NCBI GenBank assembly: GCA_950097015.1
Contig: CATNEN010000037.1
Coordinates: 2,881,501-2,945,500 of the forward strand
Length of the DNA: 64,000 nucleotides
Direction: 5' to 3'
Source of the DNA: Macrostomum hystrix
Taxonomy: Eukaryota > Platyhelminthes > Macrostomidae
The position numbers were made by a program, and so were the translations under genes. A model generated the notes under the pieces. That model had not been told where the DNA came from, ran no database searches, and saw only the letters and a program-made list of their open reading frames with translations. Below are positions 23,696 through 34,447 of the stretch, in pieces; within the stretch, counting starts at the first letter, position 1; each line of letters starts with the position of its first letter.

Positions 23696-23703
23696 GAGAT
23701 TTA

Positions 23704-24262
23704 TTCTTTTTTTTAACCGAGCACCAAATATAACAAAGCTGTTAGTACACACACAAGAGCATTACATATCCACGGGTTTCTTAATGCCAATGCATTTCGT
23801 TCACTATGGATATCGACAATATTGTTAAACGTCGAATTCTTTTTAATAAAATTCTCGTGTTGGTAATGACGATTACCCACTTAAGTCGTGCCGACATGGA
23901 TTCGAATTTATTGCAGCTGCCTGAACTGAAATAATTAGTCACTTTAATACAACTCAAACTGCTTCATGCTCAGTTCATTTTACTACTAATACTACTTATT
24001 ACCTAGACGCCTGAGAATGTTTTCTTGAGAAGAATGACAAGATCGTGATTTATTTGTCTTGCATATCCAGAAAGCTAGCTACTGGACATATTTGTTTATT
24101 CGAAAATTTAATAAGATAGAAATTCTAAAATACTTTCGAGTTTTTCAAGGGTGCAATGTCTTTGTGTACTTAATTTTTTATAATTTTTTCTTCCTTTTCT
24201 CACATCTCCACCCTTTGCAATATAATCATACATAAATACGATTTTAAGTATCATTTTAAGTA
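23704..24262. other. AT-rich spacer between two transposons
   Basis: Begins after the 8-bp duplication of the Foldback-like element. No gene or repeat is recognised. Confidence 0.4.
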
Positions 24263-24490
24263 TTCAACTTAAACAGCAGATATTCGATTTAGACAGTGGA
24301 TATTCAATTTAAACACTTCCTCATTGAGAGCGATTTGTCTATGGTAAAAATTCTAGTTCTGAGGCAAAGCACATATTCAATTTAGACACCCATCATTCAA
24401 TTTAGACACACTCAGCTTCAGACCCTTGCTTTCCTGTCGCCTCTGCTTCTGACTTTGGGAGAGAGAATTGGAGAGACTATAATGTACATT
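24263..24490. repeat. Left terminal inverted repeat
   Basis: Pairs with 27779-28002. It runs from TTCAACTTAAACAGCAG inward to GAATTGGAGAGACTATAATG and contains repeats of the ATTCAATTTAGACA type. Confidence 0.88.
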
Positions 24491-24693
24491 CTGTAAGATA
24501 CATGTACTCAGTTTATTGTCTATGGTAAGATTATGAAAACCGAGATTGAGACTGTAAAGGAAAATGATTTCTGACCTTGTGGCATTGAATTTAGCACAGA
24601 TAAAACGGTGGTCGTTGAACAAGAGGGAAGGATACTTCTGAGAATTGCTTCTTTCGTGAAGAATATCTGTCTATACTGATCTAACGCACGAAC

Positions 24694-25747
24694 ATGGAGG
24701 AAGAGGTGAACGGACCGGAGTCAGAGTCGGAGTCGGAGTCAGAAGCGACCGGAAGCGACGTCGATGGCCGCGGCCCGTACGTGCGAATCACGAATCAGGA
24801 TCGAGCGCGCCTGCTGGATGCTCATAACAACGGCGAGGACTTCCTGCATTTGGCGGCACTGATGAACATCAAAAGGACGACGGCATACTGAATCATTCGA
24901 ACAGGCCGGCGTGAGAAGATTCGGAGAGGCGGTAGGACATATACGAAGTTTGATGGTGAAATGGGACAGTTCTGCTGTGAGTTGCTGGAAGATAACTGCC
25001 TTCTGACACTGGAGGACATCAATGCTCGTGTGCAAGCACCGTTTCCCAACAAGCCAAATGTTGGTTTGTCAACATTAGGTCGGTATCTTGAAGGTCTCTT
25101 GTATTCCGTGAAGCTAGTTCGTGATGCTCCGGCCGAGAGACACTCACCGGCTGTTCTGGCGGAGAGAGAGGCTTATTGCCACTGGTGGTGCTCTCCCGAA
25201 GTCGTCAATGCGCCGAAGGTGTACATTGATGAGTTTGGTTTTGACAGTTGGATGCGGCGGCAGCAGGGACGGGCTGTTCAAGGTCAAAGAGCGTATCGAC
25301 GAGTCGCAAGCCAGAAGGGCCCACGCATCACCATCTGTCTGGCTATGTCTCCTCAACTTGGTGTTGTGCACTATCAGGTCTATACCAGCGGCATGACCAA
25401 GGATCGTTTTGCAGTTTTTGCAAATCACGACTGGAAACGTGCAGGCAGCTTGGCCAGGGCAAGTGGTCTATCTGGTCTTTGACAACGTGAGCAGCCATAA
25501 CGACGCTGAGCTGAATGAGGCTGTTGGCATTGCTGAATTTCGGCGGCTCCCTCGCTACAGTCCTTTCCTAACGCCTGCAGTTGAAAGTGCCATCTCGGCT
25601 GGGAAGGCGGCAATTAAACGAGAACTTGGCGAAGATCGCGACGTCTTCATCAACCCAACCGCGGAGGCCCGCGCTGGCCGAACACTGCAGTGCAGTATCG
25701 GCGAGACGAACTCGCGCGCATGGCAGACATCACCGTGGGCGTTGTGA
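24694..25747 (+). pseudogene. DDE_3 (IS630/Tc1-mariner-like) transposase, broken
   Basis: From the ATG at 24694, an acidic start leads into an HTH-like segment (DRARLLDAHNNGEDFLHLAA). An in-frame TGA at 24889 interrupts it, and the same frame resumes with a further basic linker. The catalytic core follows: YIDEFGFDSWMRR and GRAVQGQRAYRR, the typical DDE_3 signature with the first Asp. Near 25425-25440 the frame shifts; the new frame has the second Asp in YLVFDNVSSH and a candidate acidic residue in SPFLTPAVES, about 33 residues on. One stop and one frameshift make it non-functional as read. Confidence 0.82.
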
Positions 25748-26212
25748 CGCAGGGAAAATGCCAAGAATGGTACACGCACTGCTTCTCCTTCGTGCCAAGA
25801 TGCTTGGCACGTGTGCCAATCCACGGCGACTGAACTGAGTCGAATTCCCGAGCTGGCGAAGCAGACAAAACTTACGAACTGCCCCCAGACTGTTCCAGTT
25901 TTTGCATGCTGTTGCTATCTTTTCTGTTACGCTGTGTTCATGTGCAGTTTTTGAAAGTTAGGACAGCGGATTTGAGGATGTGAGGCCGGCCCATAATATA
26001 TTATCGCCCTTAAATCCTGGGTAATACTGTGATTGTACCATAGACTATGTGGCTGAGTAACAAGACAAACCATATCAACCATAGACAAAATGATTTAATG
26101 ACAAACTATACAGTTCAATTATAAAAGAAAGAATAATGAAGCAAAGATAAGCTAAAAACTAGAGAAAGAAGCTAGACTTCTTTATTCTTCACCGTCATAT
26201 GCTAGATCGACC

Positions 26213-27585
26213 ATGCTGAACTACAAAGCAATTTTCGAGAAAGAAATTTCTGGTCTCTCATCGGACCAACTTCAATTCGTGACCATGCTTAGTGATGGAC
26301 GGCGCGAGGAAGAAGCTGTATATCAGTCCACGGGACTGCCAGTACTTGAAGCGGAAATGATTGAGAGTTTTCTGGCTGAAGTGTCCACATGTAAGGCTTT
26401 GACTGACGAAGACCTGAATGAAATTGCCAAGATGGAGGACTTAGGCAAAGTCTGGTCTACTGAGAAGGCAACAGCTACGTACGCCGCTCGTTTCCGAAAA
26501 TTTCTTGACGATCGAGCACTGCCATCGCAACTTGAGACAATACTGACTCGATATTTGTCACTATCTGCGCCTGGTTAAAAAGAATGATCGAACGGCGTAC
26601 AGTTGCAGTTCGCAGGTATGCATGCACGCAGGAATCTACCGGTATTTGAAGAATTTACGAGGTTTGGATATCATCGGCAATGTTGAATTTAGCGCTTTTG
26701 AGAAGACTTTCAAAGCTGCTCTTACGTACTCACTGAAGAAACCTGTTTCGGTGATGGATGGTGACGGTGGGTATCGAGCATTGGAGCCTGAAGATTTGGC
26801 GTTGTTGCATGCATACTTTGACTGGAGCTCGCCACAGAAACTGCAACAGGAATTCTTCTTTGTCCTGAGCTCGCACTTTGCCTTTCGTGGACGTGAATGG
26901 ATTCGAGCGATCATCTTTCTCATTTCTCATCTTTTTGAGAAAAAAGATGTCATTCTGCGGGAATCCACCGGAGGTATGACGTGCGTTGACTTGCAGAAAG
27001 AAAAGTGTGTGTCCGCCGATGCCCCTCGGTCCAATCGGGAGATTGGGATTTTTCCTGTGCAAGACAAATCTGTGTGCCCAGTTGAAGGGATCAAACTGTA
27101 TCTTTCGAAGCTTCCATCTAAGAACGGCTCTGTTTCCCAGGCCTGCCGTCAAGTGGCAGAATGGAGCATGGTATTGCCCAAAGGATGTATTGGGCAAGAA
27201 CACATTGGCCAGTATGATGAAGACGATCTCAAAAGCGGCCAGGCTCTCGCGGGACTACACCAACCATTCGATCCGCGCAACAACCATAATAAACCTGTCC
27301 TCTGCTGGATTCAGTGCCGAAGCGATTCAAACCGTCTCTGGGCACAAAAAGGTGGATAGTGTTGTCCGTTATACAAAGCGGACAACGGTGGCCCAGAAGC
27401 GCGCATTGTCTTCGGCTATCACAGATAGTCTACATGCCTCTACGTCGAGCGTGGTCAGTCATCAAGCACAAGCACTCTGCGAAAAGTCATCCAGCGTTCC
27501 AACTGCCTTCACAACTATTGGCCAGCCTGATAAATCCGGCCCGACGATCGTCTTGGAGAAATGGCTAAATGTTACGTTTATGTGA
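26213..27585 (+). pseudogene. Crypton-like tyrosine recombinase, broken
   Basis: Three overlapping frames together cover one protein. Frame one starts at the ATG at 26213. A shift near 26550 leads into a frame with VCMHAGIYRYLKNL and SSHFAFRGREWIRAI (probable first catalytic Arg). A second shift near 27215-27240 leads to TNHSIRATTIINLSSAG and QTVSGHKKVDSVVRYTKR, the HxxR...H...Y signature of tyrosine recombinases. This arrangement fits the DUF3504/Crypton group. All candidate catalytic residues are present, but the two frameshifts prevent translation of one chain. It sits about 460 bp after the DDE pseudogene inside the same inverted repeats. Confidence 0.8.
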
Positions 27586-27778
27586 GTGCAAAAAGGTCGC
27601 TTTGCGAAATTAGACTTTGGCTCTGGACTCTAACTGCTTTGTTTGATGTTTTGTTTATTTTGTTGAAATCACAAAAATAATCCATTATCGGCCCAACTTT
27701 TCGGGCCAAAATGACATCGTCTATGGCAATAATCGAATATCAGCCCGCCCGATAGCCACGTACATGTAGTCATGGTAC

Positions 27779-28002
27779 AATGTACATTAGTCTCTCCAAT
27801 TCTCTCTCCCAAAGTCAGAAGCAGAGGCGACAGGAAAGCAAGGGTCTGAAACTGAGTGTCTAAATTGAATGATGGGTGTCTAAATTGAATATATGCTTTG
27901 CCTCAGAACTAGAATTTTTACCATAGACAAATCGCTCTCAATGAGGAAGTGTTTAAATTGAATATCCACTGTCTAAATCGAATATCTGCTGTTTAAATTG
28001 AA
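27779..28002. repeat. Right terminal inverted repeat
   Basis: Inverted partner of 24263-24490, differing mainly by a 2-bp indel near the inner end and a few substitutions. Confidence 0.88.
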
Positions 28003-28437
28003 GTCAGCTTTGTCTAATTTGAACGTCCAACTGAAGGTATAAAAATAGTGTCGAAAATGAATGTCGATCAAGTTGTCTAAATTGCAGCGCCGATTTGTTG
28101 AAATTGAACGGGAAAAGGTGTACTTATCCTATATACTTATAAATAAAGGTTTGCAGCTTCTGCAGCGGCTATTTATCTATGTGTGAAAGTACAGCATTCT
28201 GAGCTTCTTGTGATGCTGGTGCTTGTCTATGGCTAGGACCAAAAAATCGAGCTTCTGGCGATCCAGTTATATTATATATTCATCCATGGTGTACGAGTAT
28301 ATGAGAAAAGCAATCGAACATTCAGCTATACAACTTAACTTACTTTTACAATTACAATAAGGTCAAGTATGTATTTTTAAACAAGACGTAGTAAAGCAAA
28401 TATAAAATGAGATAACGAATCTAAAAGGCGAATCGCC
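28003..28437. other. AT-rich spacer
   Basis: The first 110 bp carry further degenerate copies of the TIR motif (TTGTCTAAWTTG). The remainder is unique and non-coding. Confidence 0.4.
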
Positions 28438-28443
28438 TTTTAT
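28438..28443 (-). promoter_or_regulatory. Polyadenylation signal for the 28.6-kb gene
   Basis: AATAAA on minus, about 195 bp beyond the stop codon at 28639. Confidence 0.5.
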
Positions 28444-28638
28444 TAACACATTTTAAACTAATGTTCATTAACTTCGAAAAACTTAGACTTTGAGCTCGGC
28501 TAAATGTGAAATTGATAATCTTGAAAAAACCAGAGGCTCTGACAGCTCAATTATTAAACTGGCTCTCTTTGTTTAGAGAAGATAATGAACTGTTTTGTGA
28601 GACAACTAAGAATTTGGTGGGAATCGAATTGCTTGCAG

Positions 28639-29397
28639 CTACTTTTGTTCCCGCAGAATCAGCACTGGCAGTGTGTACAGTGTGGCCAATGGTAGAGCTA
28701 GATAGAACACGCGCCAGCGCAGACAGACGCCGCCCCAGGCGGCAATGCAGGCAACGCTGGCCGGAGTTAGCAGTGTTGCCAATGAAAACTGCATCACCGG
28801 CGTTGCGGACAAGTCGCCTAGCACTGGACCGGAGCACCAGGCGATGCGAAGCGGCGTCGACTGCTTTGAGAGGCCGCGCTGCTTGTCGGCTACGGTTAAG
28901 CGTTGTCGAAATTTTGCCAACTGCTCGGCTAGTCGCTCCGCCTGGCCGCAGTCAGTGCTGCTCGTCAGCCCCGAGCAGCGCCGGCAGCGGCGACAATTAC
29001 AGTCGGCTCTAACAGCGTAGCATCGATAGGTGTTGCTATTGCGCGCAGGCTCAAATGCGTATAGAGCATTGTCGGCCGGACAGACGTGAACCTCGTTAAT
29101 CTGGTCTGTGGCCACTAGCTGTTGCAGGCGCGAATAGGACACCAGGCTCACCCTGACTTCGGCGGAGTCGCCGCCCAGTAGGCGCGATCGGAATGCGCGT
29201 CGAATTGCCGCCTCGTCGGCGTCGATGCTCGGCCGCAAGCTGAAGCTGCAACATCGGCCGAATTGCTGGACTGCGGCAGCGCCAGCAAGGATGACGCCGG
29301 AGCCCAAAGCCCAGCGGACCAGGCCGGCGGACCAGGTTCTAGTGGCGCCGCTGCTGGAGCTGCTGATGCTGCGCCTTACAGCCACTGAGGGCAGCAT
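28639..29397 (-). CDS. Small putative mitochondrial membrane protein
   Basis: Single-exon ORF of 252 residues. ATG 29397 is the first Met after an in-frame TAA. The N-terminus is rich in Arg, Ser and Ala without acidic residues, as in a mitochondrial presequence. A hydrophobic helix follows at about residues 29-46. Then come a soluble region (VSLVSYSRLQQLV), a Cys-rich patch (CNCRRCRRC), and a hydrophobic C-terminal 45 residues that could cross the membrane twice, ending LREQK. The middle faintly recalls the intermembrane-space domain of FtsH/m-AAA proteases (paraplegin), but no AAA or protease domain is present, so I do not assign that name. GC-rich codons and a downstream AATAAA support a real gene. 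Further exons upstream are possible. Confidence 0.6.
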   Translation of the reverse strand: MLPSVAVRRSISSSSSGATRTWSAGLVRWALGSGVILAGAAAVQQFGRCCSFSLRPSIDADEAAIRRAFRSRLLGGDSAEVRVSLVSYSRLQQLVATDQINEVHVCPADNALYAFEPARNSNTYRCYAVRADCNCRRCRRCSGLTSSTDCGQAERLAEQLAKFRQRLTVADKQRGLSKQSTPLRIAWCSGPVLGDLSATPVMQFSLATLLTPASVACIAAWGGVCLRWRVFYLALPLATLYTLPVLILREQK

Positions 29398-29603
29398 CAC
29401 CGCTGTTGCTAGACGATTCAGCTGCTGTTGATGGCAAACAAATTATTTTGCTCATTTTAAGAATGCAATTGTAATGCAACGTGAAAACAATGCTACCTAT
29501 CTGCTTGTAATTAGCCAATCTAAAACTTAAAATTGCTCCGTATTCACTAGTGGATAAATAATACTACTCGATCATTAACCCTACATAGATCTGCTCACCT
29601 ATG

Positions 29604-29760
29604 GATTTGTAGCCCAGTGAGTTCAGTGAGTGCTTCAGAATTGTTGACGAAGAGAGGTCGGGAGTTTGAATCTCAGATGTTAAGCTAGGCACTTATAGAT
29701 ACCTGTTCATTGAGCTGATTTAGCTTTATAACGGGTGCCAGCATTCGTTTGGGTGGAAAT
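29604..29760 (+). mobile_element. Diverged fragment of SINE family 1
   Basis: TTGTAGCCCAGTG, GGTCGGGAGTTTGAATCTC (B-box region) and GGGTGCCAGCATT occur in the same order and spacing as in the SINEs at 55541 and 58527, with many substitutions. It is an older copy. Confidence 0.6.
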
Positions 29761-31654
29761 CAGATGGAATATTTTCGTTTTTTTAACGGATGCTTTCTGC
29801 AGAGTAGAAAATCACAAAGAGCCGAGACAGAAATATTTAACTCCACAATAGTATTGACTTTTGTACTTGCTTTTTAATATATTTTTTAACCACGCCAAGC
29901 CGCTTTTAGTATTTTTTGCGAATTAAATCGAAATCAAAGCAAGCAAATTGGGGACAAACAAACAAAACAAAAAATAGCAGAAAAAGTTACGGAGAAGTGT
30001 TACTACTATAGGTGGATTGAATGAACTAATTAAGAGAGAAAATCAAAATAAGAACAAGAAGTGCCTGTTCTAGCTTGGTTGGTCAAGCGGATACCGTAAA
30101 AAACTTGTCGCATGCGTGAGTTATTTTGGATGAGCAGTTAATGACAAAAAACTAAATACTCGGTGACATTCTTAGAATTTCTACTGTTAAAAGACATTTG
30201 ATGAGATATTATATGGCAACCCAAAAAACTAGGACCTACGGCGGGGTTGCAGAAACCTGTATAATATAGTATCTAATTAATTGGTGGTTGAATCATATAA
30301 AGAGCTTGCATGTTCATCACTTACTGTGCGGCATAGGGAAAACAGTTAAAAGTAATGGGCCAAGTACTTGACAAAGGAACAGACAGAGACGCAAGGTTTC
30401 AAAGAAAATAAAAAGAAAGTATTTTTAGAAAATAGGCAATTAATAATCCGCTTTGCATTTCTCAGATGGGGACTGTTTTAACTGAGCGCCTGGTTGATAG
30501 CAATCCCTTATCAAACAAAATGGGAATGAGTGAACAGAAAGCAATAATGACATTTTGGTGAGCTTTCGTGCATTACTGTATCGCGCGCCACAGTAGTAAT
30601 AGTATTATGTATAGAATGATTAGTAGCGACTGTAGCATATTAATGAAATGAGTTATAATACAAGATAAATAACTAACCAGACGTTTACAGAATAAGAAAT
30701 GAAACTAATTGAGAAGTTATTGTTGATTTGTCTAAAAAAGTTGTGTAGGGAGACAGAGATAATTGATAGATCTGTCCTGGTCAAATTAGCCGGGTGGTTT
30801 TTCTATGCTTCAATCCGCTTGCTAGCGCAGGGCATTGTCACAAGAGCAAAATAAAACTGAAAATAACAGGTACAAATTATTACAAAATAATATGATCATA
30901 GCTAGTTGCGGACTTCCTTGCGAAATTTATGATCTCTATGAGCGAGTAGAAAATGAATGCGACAAGACAATATAGCGCAGGTTGGGTCTTGCATTTAAGT
31001 GAGGAATGGCGCCGAATAGATGTTGAAGTGAAACAAAAATGTGAAGCGGTAACTAAAGGGTTGGGGTCGTCGCTTGGAAATCATCGTCTTCTGGTTAAAG
31101 GGCGTAAATTGAATCTGCGAGCAGTGAGTGAGGAGAAGCAGGAAAAACACAGAAAACAATTAAAAGTTGAATGAAGAAGCAAAACGGGGCTCGCAGGGAA
31201 AGCTTTTCATGCGGACTCGCAACAGTGTCGGTCCGAGGGGCGCATAAACGCAAAGCAGCAGGGAAACGCAAAGAAAAAAAACCAAAATGCGCCCTTTTGC
31301 GCTTGCGCGCTCGTTTTAAACGTCCATTCTGCTCATGAAAGAATCAATTATCTTATAGTATAATGCTTTGAGCACATTTTAAGAGGCCTCAAAATGGGCA
31401 AGCATTGTGTAGAGACAGGGAGACAAGGAGCAAGTTGAAGAACAAGTTCACGGCTTACCTTACAGTAGGACTAATTGTTACAATGGCGTTAATGACGTTA
31501 CTGGGGGTACAGAGAATTCGCGTTTCTAGGACTCAATAAGCTGGAATACTAGTGAATTATGGATAAGGGACTGGGATAGCAGCCTCAACACTTTTCATGG
31601 CTAGTCAAAGTTGGATCTGAAAGCATTTTTTAATTAGTGAATTAGACCCGTAAG
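29761..31654. other. Intergenic region, no convincing gene
   Basis: About 1.9 kb of AT-rich DNA. A 73-codon plus ORF at 30953-31174 has no recognisable domain and is probably chance. Confidence 0.4.
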
Positions 31655-31870
31655 GTAGGGTGGAGGAAGAGTCTTCAGGTAGGTAGACGAAGAGCTTTCT
31701 CGTAGGGTGGATGTAGACTGGTCAGGTAGGGTGGATGTAGACTGGTCAGGTAGGGTGGATGTAGACTCTTCAGGTAGGGTGGATGTAGACTCTTCAGGTA
31801 GGGTGGATGTAGACTCTTCAGGTAGGGTGGATGTAGACTCTTCAGGTAGCGTGGAGGAAGGCTCTTCAGT
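31655..31870. repeat. 24-bp minisatellite downstream of eIF4E
   Basis: About eight units containing GGTAGGGTGGATGTAGACTC, alternating TCTTCA and TGGTCA. It lies about 270 bp beyond the eIF4E stop codon. Confidence 0.93.
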
Positions 31871-32134
31871 AAGGGCGAGTAAGTAAGAAAGAAATTATTA
31901 GTAATAATTAATGTCGCTTCTTATCCTGCTATAATCAACCGATTTCATAAAACAGTTACCCGCTATGGTGGCAAATCGAATAAGACTTCGAGCAAAAACT
32001 ATTTTGTGGAACAGAATCAAAATCAAAAGACCCTATGTTGACTGAGCTAATGAAACATTAAAGCTAGTTAGGAGAATTGAAAAGACAGACGAAGGACACA
32101 AAGGGCCAGGACCTGGAGGGAGGGCGGACGCACT

Positions 32135-34447
32135 CTACACGACGTAGGTAGACTTGGCCATGCTGGAGCTCTTCTGCTCCTGATCGACGTGAGTCTGGTA
32201 GGCAATCTGGATGTTGTCGGGTATCTGCAGGGCTTGTTTCAGCCGGCGTCCGATATTAGTGCAGGCGTCCCTATTGACTGCGGTGCGAGTCCACACAGAC
32301 AGTTTGTCCTGCTTGGCGCGGATCTGTACTATTGCGCCGCAAACTTCATCGGAATCGTCGTCGAAGCCTTCGCCAATGAGCAACAATAGTGTCTCAATCC
32401 AGAAGCTGTCCATGCTTAGGTTGCGCTTGGTCTTGTCCAGAGTGATTAGCCAACGACCGCCCTTCAGATTGTTCGGGTCCTCCCACATCGGGTTGATGCC
32501 CTCCTTGAACAACGAGTAGTCGCAGCCAACTGGCAGCTTGCTGGCCGGCTGGATGTGATTAAACAGGGCCCAGAAGTCTTCCACAAAGCCGAAGCTGGTC
32601 ACCTGCTTCTGGTTCTCGTTCCAGGTCTTGTGCCGGTCGTTCTTGAAGAACCAAAGAGTCCAGCTAAAATGCAACGGGAGATTTTAGTAGGCCATTAATA
32701 GAAGATAAAGATAGAAATGACACTTGATCCATATAGGCTAGTTGTACAACCGGCAATGACCCAGCCGAAGAGCAAATTCGCGATCCGCGAAATCATTCAC
32801 TGCGCCGCGTATCTAAAGCCTGAGTAAAGTAGTTAAAATTATTCTCCTAGCTGACACCATTTTAAAGCTGGACAATTCAAGCCATTGGAAATTTTTTCTC
32901 TGGCTTAATAGGGTGGATAAATAGTTTCCCTAGTCCCCAGAACTAAAAAGTAACATTCGCTAGAAAGTCATTACAAGGAGGTGACGTCAATTGGACGGCG
33001 CACTTTTAATAATTCTTAAGCCATTTTAGCTACATTATAGCAGAAGAGAAGAAGCCATTTGGTTGCATGGGTGAGCGAGCTAGTGGAATATTTTCCGCGT
33101 AGGCGGGGCTGTCCTTTCTTGTACAGCGGTTTTCACGCGACAGTTGAAATGCATTTGGCCAGTAAATTTATTTTCCTTATACCGATAGCTGTTAGAGGCT
33201 AGTTGGCAAGCCAAAGGCTTCCATGGAAAATCGATAAGATACACTGTACAAAACAGTTTTCTGAATTTGAGCCTGTTTGACAGCCAGAAGCACTAGTATG
33301 CGCGCAAATTTGGTGTACAAAAAACCTTTACAATATAGAAAAGCATTTAGTATAGGTGGATTGCACTAGTTACATTTGTGATTGATATTCATAATGCCAT
33401 CATGAAGTCATACAGTTTGTACGATAGCCAGAAAAAATTGTTTCTTTAAAAAGATAGAAATCAGACTGTTCTCCCAATATAACGGGAAGCTAGCATGGTA
33501 GAAGACAGGCTGAAAAGAGTCACGACCTTCGTTTAGATGAGGGGTCGGCAATCTCCGGCCCGCAGGCCAGATGCGGCCCTCGAAGCTTCCAAATCCGGCC
33601 CTTAGCTCCTCCTAACACCCTCTACAGTACACCCTATCTCATCTCTCCCCTTTTTCATCTCTCCCCTGTCTCATCTCTCTTGCGTCTTATCTCCCCCGTC
33701 TCATCTCTCATCTGTTTCATCTCTCACCTGTCTGATCTCTCCTGTGTCTCATCTCTCCCCTTTCTTCATGCGGCCCGCCGTCATCTTCAAGATTCTCTCT
33801 ATAGCCCGCGGGGTATATAAGGTTGCCGACCCCTGGTTTAGATCTGCCATATTTAAACGAAGAATTGTGTTGTTATTAAACTTTAAATTAAGCAGCACAT
33901 ACCACCCGATCAGTTACAGAGGTTAGAAAGTAGACTTCAGACTTGTTTGCGAAGTAGAACAATGGAATTTCAAGAAGGTAGCACGAACAAGCACACAGGC
34001 AGACTAGCAAAGACAGGTAGAGAGAGGGAGTAAGTAACAAATGACGTGCAATATGTGCAGACGGAATGCAAATCTCTAGTAGAGTCTAAAAAACAAAACA
34101 ATAAAAAACTGTCGTGAATAGTAATATACATTAAAGATGTACTTCTAACCTCCTAATATTTTCATAACACGTTTTGTTTGTCTGGAAATTATGCTAATTT
34201 CATGGGAAATAAGTACAACATTACGATACACGAACCCTAAGCCGACACAAATAAATTGGTCTTACCGGTTGTGTAGCGGATGCTTATCCGGCATCTGAGC
34301 TGTCTCACTTCCACCACCGCCGTTAATGTCGACAGCGGGCGAGGCCTCGTCCGAATCGCCCAGAGATTTGGCGTCTTTTAAAGCCTTGGTGGAATCTTCT
34401 CCTTGAGACGCTTGAGTTGAATAGTTCGCTTCATTCTCAGTGGCCAT
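32135..34447 (-). CDS. EIF4E: Translation initiation factor eIF4E
   Basis: Two exons on minus: 34447-34266 (60 codons plus two bases) and 32663-32135 (stop TAG). They join as HPLHNR|WTLWFFKN, matching the conserved start of the eIF4E core, and give 236 residues against 217 in human. The cap-sandwich tryptophans are W75 (KTWNEN) and W121 with E122 (PMWEDPNN), equivalent to human W56, W102 and E103. W92 in VEDFWALFNHI is the dorsal-face residue that binds eIF4G and 4E-BP. The C-terminal core (GGRWLITLDK, FWIETLLLLIGE, VCGAIVQIRAK) is intact. It binds the mRNA cap in the cytoplasm and recruits the ribosome through eIF4G. The acidic N-terminal extension is typical and variable. The 1.6-kb intron contains a hAT-type MITE. 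Confidence 0.97.
33539..33835. mobile_element. hAT-type MITE in the eIF4E intron
   Basis: A 297-bp element with termini GAGGGGTCGGCAATCT and, inverted, CAGGGGTCGGCAACCT. It is flanked by a perfect 8-bp duplication, GTTTAGAT, at 33531-33538 and 33836-33843. The terminal sequence and 8-bp duplication are characteristic of hAT elements. The interior is rich in CATCTCTC repeats and non-coding. Confidence 0.9.

Larger units (their letters stand above)
24263..28002. mobile_element. TIR element with a DDE and a tyrosine-recombinase pseudogene
   Basis: A 3740-bp segment bounded by inverted repeats 24263-24490 and 27779-28002, about 95% alike by eye. Each arm contains five spaced copies of ATTCRAYTTARACA, likely transposase-binding subrepeats. 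Two pseudogenes lie inside in the same orientation. No target duplication is obvious; further copies of the same motif continue to the right to about 28110, so the true right end may be further out or rearranged. Confidence 0.75.

Noticed and set aside
30953-31174. 73-codon plus ORF
   Set aside because: No domain, no splice context and length expected by chance in this composition.
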